Shown here piece by piece: positions 1 to 7,205 of a DNA stretch of 15,129 nucleotides. Numbering within the stretch: the first letter of the stretch is position 1; each line of letters starts with the position of its first letter. Under the pieces are notes generated by a model. The model had not been told where the DNA came from, did not search any database, and worked only from the letters and a program-made list of their open reading frames with translations. The translations under genes were made by a program, and so were the position numbers. Location: contig JAGDAL010000300.1 of the NCBI GenBank assembly GCA_017959525.1, forward strand, positions 1-15,129, in the 5' to 3' direction. This DNA is from Lachnospiraceae bacterium (lineage in GTDB: Bacteria; Bacillota; Clostridia; Lachnospirales; Lachnospiraceae).

Positions 1-1288
1 TCTTGATGAACCAGGACTCACGTGCATAGTAAATGAGCGGCGTGTCGCATCTCCAGCAGAAGGGATAATCATGCTCGAACTTCGGAGCATCAAATAACAA
101 TCCACGGGACTCTAGCTCTTTTAATACTTCCGGATCGGCACTTACAGCACCGCGCTCCATCTCAGCCTTGGTAGGCTTTGCACGCATGCCGGCAAACGGA
201 GTGACATCTAACATCTCACCCTTCTCATTCACCATCTGTACGAATGGCAAGTCATACTTACGTCCAACCTGCGCATCGTCTTCACCGAATGCAGGAGCGA
301 TATGTACGATACCGGTACCGTCGGTCATGGTAACGTAGGAATCGCATACTACATAGAAGCCCTGCTTGTGCTGCTTGTCAGCACTATCCTTGGCGCACTG
401 ATACAATGGCTCATATGCCTTGTGCTCTAAGTCAGTACCCTTGTAGGTCTCTAATACTTCGTATGCCTTCTGGCCTTCCTCAGCAAGCTTGCCAAGAATG
501 GTATCCAAAAGTGCTTCTGCCATGTAATAGGTATAGCCGTCTGCAGCCTTCACCTTCACGTAGGTCTCATCCGGATTCACGCAGAGAGCCACGTTACTTG
601 GAAGAGTCCAAGGGGTTGTGGTCCATGCAAGGAAGTAAGCATCTTCATCTGCAACCTTAAAACGAACAACTGCAGAACGCTCCTTCACAGTCTTGTAACC
701 CTGCGCAACTTCCTGAGAAGAAAGCGGGGTTCCGCAACGCGGGCAGTAAGGAACAATCTTAAAGCCCTTGTACAAAAGCTTCTTGTTCCAGATTTCCTTC
801 AAAGCCCAGAACTCGGACTCGATGAAGTTATCATCATAGGTAACGTATGGGTCATCCATATCAGCCCAGAATCCTACGGTTCCGGAGAAATCTTCCCACA
901 TACCCTTATACTTCCAAACGGATTCCTTACACTTATCGATGAAAGGCTCCATTCCGTATTCTTCAATCTGCTCCTTACCATTGAGGCCAAGCAGCTTCTC
1001 TACCTCTAACTCTACCGGAAGGCCATGGGTATCCCAGCCTGCCTTACGGGGTACATACTTGCCCTTCATAGGCTGGTAACGAGGAATCATATCCTTGATG
1101 ACACGGGTCAATACGTGACCGATGTGTGGCTTACCGTTAGCGGTTGGCGGTCCGTCATAGAAGGTATAGGTCTCGCCCTCTTTGCGGCTGTCCATGGACT
1201 TCTTGAAAATGTCGTTGTCTTTCCAGAACTTCTCAACCTCTTTCTCACGGTCAACGAAGTTCAGATCCGGATTTACTTTCTGGTACAT
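1..1288 (-). CDS. ileS: Isoleucyl-tRNA synthetase, N-terminal part (runs off the window)
   Basis: Charges tRNA-Ile with isoleucine in the cytoplasm. The visible 429 residues begin MYQKVNPDLNF at an ATG preceded by a GGGAAAGGAAG ribosome binding site. The class I signature HIGH lies at about residues 55-58 within PPTANGKPHIGH. It is followed by the start of the CP1 editing domain, seen as LAWTTTPWTLPSN and GTGIVHIAPAFGEDD. A paired-Cys segment (CPRCGTPLSSQE) is also present. The KMSKS loop and anticodon-binding domain lie beyond base 1, since the family is about 900-1050 residues long. The frame is open to the window edge. Control is by the T-box leader immediately upstream. Identification is very secure. 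Confidence 0.98.
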   Translation of the reverse strand, partial: MYQKVNPDLNFVDREKEVEKFWKDNDIFKKSMDSRKEGETYTFYDGPPTANGKPHIGHVLTRVIKDMIPRYQPMKGKYVPRKAGWDTHGLPVELEVEKLLGLNGKEQIEEYGMEPFIDKCKESVWKYKGMWEDFSGTVGFWADMDDPYVTYDDNFIESEFWALKEIWNKKLLYKGFKIVPYCPRCGTPLSSQEVAQGYKTVKERSAVVRFKVADEDAYFLAWTTTPWTLPSNVALCVNPDETYVKVKAADGYTYYMAEALLDTILGKLAEEGQKAYEVLETYKGTDLEHKAYEPLYQCAKDSADKQHKQGFYVVCDSYVTMTDGTGIVHIAPAFGEDDAQVGRKYDLPFVQMVNEKGEMLDVTPFAGMRAKPTKAEMERGAVSADPEVLKELESRGLLFDAPKFEHDYPFCWRCDTPLIYYARESWFIK

Positions 1289-1308
1289 CTTTTCTTCCTT
1301 TCCCTTAT

Positions 1309-1350
1309 AAAAAAATAAAGAGCCCTTCATCCGCATAGGACGAGGGCTCT
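1309..1350 (-). terminator. Intrinsic terminator of the ileS T-box leader
   Basis: Read on the minus strand, AGAGCCCT pairs with AGGGCTCT (1319-1326 with 1343-1350). A small internal loop and GTCC/GGAT extend the stem. A run of T residues follows toward 1309. The 5' arm shares its CTCGTCC segment with the antiterminator, so the two structures are mutually exclusive, as expected for T-box transcription attenuation. Confidence 0.93.
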
Positions 1351-1590
1351 CTCGCTTATAAACCACCTAATACGCTGTACTTAAGGGAACATCCCTTGCA
1401 TACATGGTTCTCGTAACGGGAGAACATCCGACTCACCTACTAAGGATTCCCTGTTCAGCTCGCAGCCTGCTTACGCCAAGAAGTGATTTTCCAAAGAGGA
1501 CTACTGGTATCGGCTCACACCAAACCCGACTCGCTGTACGTTCATCACGTCTTCGTACTCTCTTCTTATAGCTTTTCTCAATATTATTAA
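1309..1590 (-). promoter_or_regulatory. T-box riboswitch leader of ileS
   Basis: On the minus strand the leader starts near 1590 and reaches the ileS start region. The base of Stem I is AAGAAG (1562-1567) pairing with CTTCTT (1478-1483). Next to the 3' side lies an ATC triplet (1485-1487), the expected isoleucine specifier codon. A distal motif, GGTGTGAGCCGATACC, lies higher in Stem I. Two smaller hairpins follow: GTTCTC/GAGAAC and AAGGGA/TCCCTT. The antiterminator is TAGG and GCGAG pairing with CTCGT and CCTA, enclosing a bulge that starts TGGT. TGGT is complementary to the ACCA end of uncharged tRNA-Ile. Uncharged tRNA would stabilise the antiterminator over the terminator at 1319-1350. The bulge departs from the usual TGGNACC (see findings). 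The open frame at 1433-1642 falls inside this leader and is not a gene. Confidence 0.93.
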
Positions 1591-1597
1591 CGCTTAA

Positions 1598-1626
1598 ATT
1601 ATAGCTAGGGGACGAAGGCATGTCAA
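1598..1626 (-). promoter_or_regulatory. Sigma-A promoter of ileS
   Basis: A -35 box TTGACA (1621-1626, minus strand) and a -10 box TATAAT (1598-1603) are separated by exactly 17 bases. Both boxes match consensus perfectly. The predicted transcription start is near 1590, giving a leader of about 300 nt, which fits the T-box. Confidence 0.93.
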
Positions 1627-1750
1627 GGGTTTGCCCTTGCATCTTCCGGGGGATTTTGTAAAAGAATGGTCACTTCTTTTTTGGTGTATTTTCCACCCCA
1701 ATCGTAGTAAAATAGTACTATACACATAGGCACTGGGGGGTGCTTTTTAC
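1627..1750. other. Divergent intergenic region upstream of the cyclase gene
   Basis: This is the remaining gap between the ileS promoter and the cyclase gene. It holds a 7-bp inverted repeat (AAAAGAA at 1660-1666, TTCTTTT at 1674-1680). It also holds a 10-bp palindrome ATAGTACTAT (1712-1721) that contains a -10-like TACTAT; a second -10-like element, TAAAAT, lies at 1708-1713. I could not find a convincing -35 at normal spacing for either, so the promoter of the plus-strand gene is unassigned and may need an activator. Confidence 0.35.
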
Positions 1751-1758
1751 GGGGGAGG
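1751..1758 (+). promoter_or_regulatory. Ribosome binding site fixing the cyclase start
   Basis: GGGGGAGG ends 8 bases before the ATG at 1767. It excludes the longer in-frame reading from GTG at 1740, which would place this site inside the coding region. Starting at 1767 also puts the signal peptide (MNRKRQMGLLTAVF...) directly at the N terminus. Confidence 0.85.
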
Positions 1759-1766
1759 TTTTTACC

Positions 1767-3407
1767 ATGAATCGGAAAAGACAGATGGGATTATTGACAG
1801 CAGTATTCATGCTCTTTGTCGTTCTTTTTCCAAGCAGGGTTTCTGCAGCTTCTTCCTGGGGTACACCCTACCGCATTCTTGTGATTTGTTCTTATAATTA
1901 TTCTTTCCAGACGGTTCCCGAACATATCAATGGCTTAGTGAAGGGCTTAGGCGATCTTAATTACGAAATCAATTATGAGACCATGGACGCCAAAACCTAT
2001 TATCATACGTCGGATATTGCGCAGTTCTACAATTATCTCTCTTACAAGTTGCATCAGGTAGCCCCGTACGATTTGGTGGTCCTAATGGATGATACGGCTC
2101 TTCGATTCGGCATCAACTACCGTCAGCAGCTCTTTGACAATACCCCCATGGTATTCCTTGGCATCAACTCCATCTCCGATGCCACCACCGCATCTGCCTT
2201 AAATGATGTTACCGGTATTGCGGAGGTTTTGGATTACGAGAGTAATTATGAGCTTACGCAAAAAATGTTCCCGAAGCGAAATCACTTCGTGGTGCTCTGT
2301 GACTCTTCCAACACCAGCGCCGGCGAATACATTGAATTTTTAAAATTCACGGAGAATCATCCGGATTTGAACTATACCGTCATCAACGCTTCCTACTATT
2401 CCCGGGATGGCTTTGCCAGAGCGTTGCAGGAGGTTCCGACCAATGAGAGCGTCATGTTCTGCCTGGATTTTTCCACCGATGGGGAGGGCAATGTCTACAC
2501 CCCACTGGCGGGAGCAAAATTCATCACTGCCAATATGCCAAACGTTCCGGTCATTCGTCCTTCGGCGGCCATTAATTACGATGGTTTCCTGGGCGGTTAT
2601 TCCTACTCCTATGTAGACGCAGGCAAGCGGGCCGGCACCATGGCCAGAGCCATTCTGCAGGGTAGCGACCCGGATGATTTGATTTTTGTTACCACACCGC
2701 TTACCAAGCTGACCTTAGAACAAAGCGTGTTGGATACCTTTGGTATTAACTATACCCTGATTCCGGAGGGTGCTACGGTACTGAACGAGCGCACCACCTT
2801 GCGCACCATTTACCGGGATTACACGGTCATTACCAACCTGTTAATCCTGATTTTCCTCTTGCTGGCGGCCATTATCCTGCTGTTGGTATTCGCCAACGTA
2901 CGCCGTAACCAGCTCATCAATCAGGATTTCTTAACCAAGATGCCAAACCGTACCTACTTGAATCGCAAGATTCGTACGGCAAAAGAGAACCACGCCACCT
3001 ACGGCATTATTATGGTGGATTTGGACAATTTTAAAACCATCAACGATACCTTCGGCCATACTGCCGGAGATGAACTGCTGTTGGCATTTGCTACCCGTCT
3101 GAAATCCTTAAGCAATCGGGATGTGACCTTCGGCCGTATCGGTGGAGATGAGTTCATGGGCTTTATGCCGGCTCCAACCCACGAAAAAGCTGACACCATC
3201 TGCAGAGATATCGTGCAAACAATGTCAGCTCCATTTTCTTTATCCACCGGTGAAATTCAAATCACCGCCAGCATCGGATGCGCCATGTATCCACAGGACA
3301 CCGATGATGTGATGTTGGTCAGCCGCTTAGCCGACCAGGCCCTCTATGCCGTCAAGGAAAGCGGTAAGAACGACTACCGTTTATTCCGTGACACGTTGAA
3401 AGCCTAA
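1767..3407 (+). CDS. Membrane-anchored diguanylate cyclase with ABC substrate-binding-like sensor domain
   Basis: Predicted to make cyclic di-GMP from two GTP in response to an extracytoplasmic ligand. The 546-residue protein begins with a signal sequence or anchor (MNRKRQ, then a hydrophobic run, ending near VSA at about residues 25-27). An extracytoplasmic domain of about 320 residues resembles the ABC_sub_bind type of periplasmic-binding fold (RILVICSYNYSF near its start). One transmembrane helix lies at about 355-377 (NLLILIFLLLAAIILLLVF). A complete GGDEF domain follows, with DFLTKMPNR, DLDNFKTINDTFGH and an intact GGDEF active site at 459-463. I do not see the RxxD product-inhibition site at its usual place five residues before GGDEF. 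No EAL or HD-GYP domain is present. The 3' end overlaps the convergent sugar-binding gene by 27 bp. The ligand is unknown; the domain assignment is strong. Confidence 0.9.
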   Translation: MNRKRQMGLLTAVFMLFVVLFPSRVSAASSWGTPYRILVICSYNYSFQTVPEHINGLVKGLGDLNYEINYETMDAKTYYHTSDIAQFYNYLSYKLHQVAPYDLVVLMDDTALRFGINYRQQLFDNTPMVFLGINSISDATTASALNDVTGIAEVLDYESNYELTQKMFPKRNHFVVLCDSSNTSAGEYIEFLKFTENHPDLNYTVINASYYSRDGFARALQEVPTNESVMFCLDFSTDGEGNVYTPLAGAKFITANMPNVPVIRPSAAINYDGFLGGYSYSYVDAGKRAGTMARAILQGSDPDDLIFVTTPLTKLTLEQSVLDTFGINYTLIPEGATVLNERTTLRTIYRDYTVITNLLILIFLLLAAIILLLVFANVRRNQLINQDFLTKMPNRTYLNRKIRTAKENHATYGIIMVDLDNFKTINDTFGHTAGDELLLAFATRLKSLSNRDVTFGRIGGDEFMGFMPAPTHEKADTICRDIVQTMSAPFSLSTGEIQITASIGCAMYPQDTDDVMLVSRLADQALYAVKESGKNDYRLFRDTLKA

Positions 3408-4550
3408 ATCTCCATAGGTATAACTACCATATCGATCCACCAGAGTTTCTACGGCATTGTCTGCCGTTACCGTCTCCGGCTCCAACAGGAAGGAGGGTAC
3501 GCAGATGATGCCGTTGTCATATTCCGCCTCGTCATAGCGACAAGGGAACTCCATCCGTTTGGCTAAGGATGCATCCACACCCTCGCCGTTTAGAATGGCC
3601 TTGGTCAACTCTACCGCCATCAAAGCTTCCTGATTCAAATCCTTATAGACGGACATGGACTGCTTGCCTTCCATCATGGCATCCAGGTTCTTAATGTCAC
3701 AATCCTGACCGGTAATCACTACCGGTTCCTCTCTTTGATACTCCGCATCCAATGCCTGAATCACACCAAGGGCCGTAGAATCGTTGGCGCACAACACGCC
3801 GTGCAGCGTAATGGAGGATCCGTAATAGGCTCCTAGCAGAATCTCCATACGACTTCTGGCATTCTCTCCGGACCACTGGTCCGTCGACGTGGTAAAAAAG
3901 TCCTGCTGTCCCGAGAGAATCTGTACCTCACCGGAATCAATGTAAGGCTTTAACACATCATAGGCACCGCGGTAAAAATAATTCGCATTGTTATCTGCGG
4001 AATCACCGGAAACAAATTCAATGTGAAAGGTCTGATTGTACGGATGATCCAGATTCAGGGCATCCCGCATGTATTCGCCCTGCAGCTGTCCTACCCGGTA
4101 ATTGTCATAGGAAACATATGCCGCTACATATGGTGTATCCCGAATCAAACGATCGTAGGAAATCACCGGAATATTATTCTCTGCCGCCGTCCGCATCACA
4201 TGGGACAGTGCTTTGCCGTCCACGGCTGCAACACTCAATACATCCGCCTGATTCTCTATCATCCGATTGATGTTATCAATCTGCGTATCAATCAAATTGT
4301 CGGAGAAGTTCAGCTCCACTTCGTAGCCTTCGCTCTCCAAATGTTTCTTCAAAAATTCCCCATCGTGGTTCCATCGCTCCAGGGAACTGGACGGCATGCT
4401 AATACCGACCCGCAGTACCCCATCATCGGAATGATGGTCCTCCACCGTGATTGCCTGATTCTCTTCCAAATCCGCCGTCGGCGTATCCCCACTTGCACAT
4501 CCTACCAACAGGACGGCAGACATCAGGCACCACATCCATCTCTTTTTCAA
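3381..4550 (-). CDS. ChvE/XylF-like sugar-binding lipoprotein (orphan substrate-binding protein)
   Basis: A 389-residue extracytoplasmic binding protein of the type I periplasmic-binding fold, D-xylose/multiple-sugar branch. The start is TTG at 4550 with a GGTGAG site just upstream; this start keeps the KKR n-region of the signal peptide, which internal ATG codons would lose. A lipobox LVGC gives a lipid-modified Cys18. Family hallmarks are GISMPSSSLERW (about 49-60), DGKALSHVM, SYDRLIRDTPY, and GQDCDIKNLDAMMEGKQSM near the C-terminal third. These line up with XylF and ChvE ligand-site segments as I remember them. No ABC permease or ATPase gene is adjacent, so it may share a transporter encoded elsewhere or act as a sensor like ChvE. 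It is the last gene of the five-gene minus unit and overlaps the cyclase gene tail to tail. Specific sugar unknown. Confidence 0.9.
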   Translation of the reverse strand: MKKRWMWCLMSAVLLVGCASGDTPTADLEENQAITVEDHHSDDGVLRVGISMPSSSLERWNHDGEFLKKHLESEGYEVELNFSDNLIDTQIDNINRMIENQADVLSVAAVDGKALSHVMRTAAENNIPVISYDRLIRDTPYVAAYVSYDNYRVGQLQGEYMRDALNLDHPYNQTFHIEFVSGDSADNNANYFYRGAYDVLKPYIDSGEVQILSGQQDFFTTSTDQWSGENARSRMEILLGAYYGSSITLHGVLCANDSTALGVIQALDAEYQREEPVVITGQDCDIKNLDAMMEGKQSMSVYKDLNQEALMAVELTKAILNGEGVDASLAKRMEFPCRYDEAEYDNGIICVPSFLLEPETVTADNAVETLVDRYGSYTYGDLGFQRVTE

Positions 4551-4572
4551 AAAATCTCACCCACATCCATGA

Positions 4573-4836
4573 CTATATTCTTACATGGAGCATATGAAAG
4601 TAGCCCCATATAAACAGTCCGATTAAAATCAAAATGCCGATATATGCTAATCCCAGCCACATACCGACCATCACCACACGGCTGGTTCCATACAGCCGGT
4701 CGTGATAAAAAGCCAAGCACACTGCAGCGATTGCCAGTACCAGTCCGATATACCAGAATACCACCAAAAGAAAGCATAGTACTCCACAGGTCAGGCATAG
4801 AAATCGAAGCAGTGTCTCCTTCTGTTGTTCGTCCAT
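4573..4836 (-). CDS. Small multi-pass membrane protein
   Basis: An 87-residue, very hydrophobic protein of unknown function. After a short polar N terminus (MDEQQKETLLRF) there is a hydrophobic stretch at about 10-43, long enough for two helices. A short charged loop (HDRLYG) and another hydrophobic stretch at about 52-80 follow. The Gly/Leu/Ile-rich pattern recalls DUF4190-type proteins, but I cannot confirm this. Its ATG overlaps the stop of the upstream hydrolase as TAATG, implying translational coupling. It lies 22 bases upstream of the sugar-binding lipoprotein. The reading frame is supported by this coupling; a longer overlapping frame (4547-4858) gives an implausible protein. Possible roles, by inference only, are membrane partner of the hydrolase or of the lipoprotein. 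Confidence 0.72.
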   Translation of the reverse strand: MDEQQKETLLRFLCLTCGVLCFLLVVFWYIGLVLAIAAVCLAFYHDRLYGTSRVVMVGMWLGLAYIGILILIGLFIWGYFHMLHVRI

Positions 4837-5816
4837 TATTCTTCTTCCATAAACGCAAATATCATCTTATAATATGCCACACGATCCATCGTGTTTGCAT
4901 TAAAAATTTCGTGTCGGGATAACGGGAACTCCTCCAATCGAATGCGATCGTTGCGCTCCACAAAACGATGTTGTCCCTTGGCACTCACCAGCGCATCTTC
5001 TCCGGCGCTAAGCAACAGCACAGAGGTCTGAATCTTATCCGCATGCTTGATGGCCTGCTTCATAGCCCGGGACGCCGCACGTCCCCAACTGTAATCCCCA
5101 CCGGTGGTGCGATACTCTAAGTGTGCCATCCGAAGATGGAACTGGTAGTCATATCTGGCCTTGGAGATAGCCGAGCAGTTCGGATAGGGACTCTCTGGCA
5201 CAAAATCATGCTGTCCCGGTAGATACCGATTGGTCCAACCGCAAATCTTGGACCAGAACAAAAGCAAGGATACCAGGATCGGATTCGTATCGTTCCAACG
5301 CATCATCAGCATGGGAGAACTCAAAATCGCCCTGGAAAAATAAGTCGGGTACTGTTCCAAAAACAGTGCGCCCACACAGCCACCCATGGAATGACTAAAG
5401 AGAATCAGTCGTTCATGGTTCGCCTTCGTAAGCACGACGCGGTCCACAAAATCCCGGAAATCTTCCACATACTCCGAGAAATCATTGATATGCACCATAT
5501 CCCGATTCTCTACCTCTCTGGTGGAATATCCGTGTCCACGCATCTCCGGCAGGAACACGCTATATCCCGCCTGGTAGAAATAATACATCACTTCATGATA
5601 CTTAAAGAATCCTTCACAGAACCCGTGACTGATTACAACAGTCCCCTTTGGATTCGGATGAATCAGATAGTGATAATGAATCTTCCCGCGGTTCTCCAAG
5701 CGCAGATATCCTTCCATGCAGAATCTGCTTAAAAGCGGCGCAACCTTCGCCGTCATGCATTCTTTGAAATTCTCTTCGCCAAAGTAAAAGCTCTCACTTT
5801 CCCACTGTTTGCTCAA
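4836..5816 (-). CDS. Alpha/beta hydrolase, lysophospholipase/monoacylglycerol lipase type
   Basis: A 326-residue serine hydrolase, probably cytoplasmic since no signal peptide is visible. The oxyanion region is SHGFCEGFFKYHE (about 63-75) and PEMRGHGYS follows at 90-98. The nucleophile elbow is FSHSMGG with Ser143, so Ser replaces the usual first Gly of GxSxG. The likely acid is Asp274 (SAGEDALVS) and the likely catalytic His is His302 (LSRHEIFN), so the triad is complete. The region at 172-250, inserted between core strands, would form the lid. This pattern fits the Hydrolase_4/PldB-like family acting on acylglycerols or other esters; the substrate cannot be read from sequence. Start is TTG at 5816 behind a GAGGGAGA site. 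It sits 15 bases after the MFS gene and its stop overlaps the next start (TAATG). Confidence 0.9.
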   Translation of the reverse strand: MSKQWESESFYFGEENFKECMTAKVAPLLSRFCMEGYLRLENRGKIHYHYLIHPNPKGTVVISHGFCEGFFKYHEVMYYFYQAGYSVFLPEMRGHGYSTREVENRDMVHINDFSEYVEDFRDFVDRVVLTKANHERLILFSHSMGGCVGALFLEQYPTYFSRAILSSPMLMMRWNDTNPILVSLLLFWSKICGWTNRYLPGQHDFVPESPYPNCSAISKARYDYQFHLRMAHLEYRTTGGDYSWGRAASRAMKQAIKHADKIQTSVLLLSAGEDALVSAKGQHRFVERNDRIRLEEFPLSRHEIFNANTMDRVAYYKMIFAFMEEE

Positions 5817-5831
5817 AGTATCTCCCTCTTT

Positions 5832-7163
5832 TTAATCGTCAAAATCGAATGCTTCCAATCCCTTCTTGGTAATCAGTTTGCTGTCGCCATGCTTCACCTG
5901 AATCATGGTGATAAATGCGGCTGCCATGAAAATTGCTGCATATGGAAAAAGTGTTGTATATCCAACACGATTCATTAACGTTCCGGCCAAAATCGGTGTC
6001 ACAATCTGTGCTGCCATACTGAAGGTGTAGTAGTATCCGGTGAAACGACCGATGTCGCTACCCTTACACATCTCTACCACCATCGGAAGACTGTTGACGT
6101 TAATAGCCGCCCAGCCCATACCAACGAAGGCAAAAATCACATACAATAGCGGACTAAACTGATCCGCAACCAAAGTATAAATAAAGCAAATCACAAAGCA
6201 GGCAGTCATTAATACGACACCGCTTAGGATGGTCTTTTTCCGTCCGATATTGCTGGCAATGGCACCAACCGGAATATAGGAAAGGATTGCTCCTAAGGTT
6301 GCAATGGTTAAACATAAGCTGGCGCTTCCCAAGCTCATGTTCCACATGCGATTGGCATAGGTGGTAAACCAGGTTTCCATGGCATTATAAGAAATGAACC
6401 ACAAAGCAATAGATGCCAACAAAAGCCCCAGGCTTCGCTTTACTTCCGGTGGAAGCTTCTCTTCTCCGGATGCATCCACCACGGTCTCCTGCTCTTCCGG
6501 ATGCTCGGCCTCATAGGCTGCCATCTCTTTGTTTAGCTTCACTTCGTCTACCGTGATAAGGACAATCAGCATGCCGGCAATCATAATACCAGCTACGATC
6601 ATAAACAACGGCATGTAATTTACATGATCAAGTCCTGCGGTCCGCTTCTCGGAATAGAGCACGGATGCAATGGCAAGGTAGAGAATACCACCGATGGCAC
6701 CCATCAAATTGATAATGGCATTGGCCTTGCTTCGCAGTGGCTTTGGAGTCACGTCCGGCATCAAAGCAACGGATGGGCTTCGATAGGTTCCCATGGATAC
6801 TAAGATACAGCCCAATACCACGATGAACAGAATCTGCTTACTAAGGGCCGGTGCTGCAGCATAGGCATTATCCAATACCGGTAAGAACAACATCAGCACA
6901 ACGGATACCAAGGTTCCATACAGAAGGAACGGCTTGCGGCGTCCCATCTTGCTCTTGCAGCGGTCGGAAATTCCGCCAAACAAAGGCAACAAAAAAATGG
7001 CAAGGACATTGTCCGCTGCCATAATTGCTCCGGATATCGTCTCATTCATTGCGAAGGTATTAGTCAAGATTAATGGAATTATGCTGTTATACATCTGCCA
7101 AAAGGCGCAGATGGATAAGAACGCAAATCCCACGCGAATGGTCTGTCCGGTCTTCAGTTTCAT
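5832..7163 (-). CDS. MFS/GPH-type transporter, 12 membrane helices
   Basis: A 443-residue inner-membrane carrier. The signature after helix 2 is GGISDRCKSKMGRRKP (about 63-78). This is the motif-A form shared with the SLC45/SUT sucrose and GPH sugar-cation symporters (SDR...GRRKP). The hydrophobicity pattern gives two six-helix halves, split by a charged cytoplasmic loop at about 205-242 rich in Glu. A second-half copy of the loop motif is IGRKK. ATG at 7163 has an AAGGGGGA site 9 bases upstream. It sits between two alpha/beta hydrolase genes, which suggests import of a compound that the hydrolases cleave, or export of a product. A glycoside or acylated sugar is a reasonable guess given the family and the sugar-binding lipoprotein at the end of the unit, but substrate and direction are not shown by the sequence. 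Confidence 0.88.
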   Translation of the reverse strand: MKLKTGQTIRVGFAFLSICAFWQMYNSIIPLILTNTFAMNETISGAIMAADNVLAIFLLPLFGGISDRCKSKMGRRKPFLLYGTLVSVVLMLFLPVLDNAYAAAPALSKQILFIVVLGCILVSMGTYRSPSVALMPDVTPKPLRSKANAIINLMGAIGGILYLAIASVLYSEKRTAGLDHVNYMPLFMIVAGIMIAGMLIVLITVDEVKLNKEMAAYEAEHPEEQETVVDASGEEKLPPEVKRSLGLLLASIALWFISYNAMETWFTTYANRMWNMSLGSASLCLTIATLGAILSYIPVGAIASNIGRKKTILSGVVLMTACFVICFIYTLVADQFSPLLYVIFAFVGMGWAAINVNSLPMVVEMCKGSDIGRFTGYYYTFSMAAQIVTPILAGTLMNRVGYTTLFPYAAIFMAAAFITMIQVKHGDSKLITKKGLEAFDFDD

Positions 7164-7205
7164 GTTAAAAATCCCCCTTGTGTCCCCATACTTTTGCTTC
7201 CCGTC

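Noticed and set aside
1433..1642. Open reading frame of 69 codons on the minus strand between the ileS promoter and ileS
   Set aside because: It lies within the T-box leader and overlaps the -10 and -35 boxes, with no ribosome binding site. The RNA structure explains the sequence.
1740..1766. Upstream GTG start extending the cyclase by nine residues
   Set aside because: It would place the strong GGGGGAGG binding site inside the gene and put extra residues before the signal peptide. The ATG at 1767 is better.
4023..4613. 196-codon plus-strand frame antisense to the sugar-binding lipoprotein
   Set aside because: The lipoprotein on the other strand is a clear family member. The antisense product has no recognisable features, no good ribosome binding site, and is a by-product of codon bias.
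4547..4858. 103-codon minus-strand frame overlapping the small membrane protein
   Set aside because: It runs in another frame across both the hydrolase end and the TAATG-coupled gene. The 4573-4836 frame has translational coupling and a plausible membrane protein composition; this one does not.
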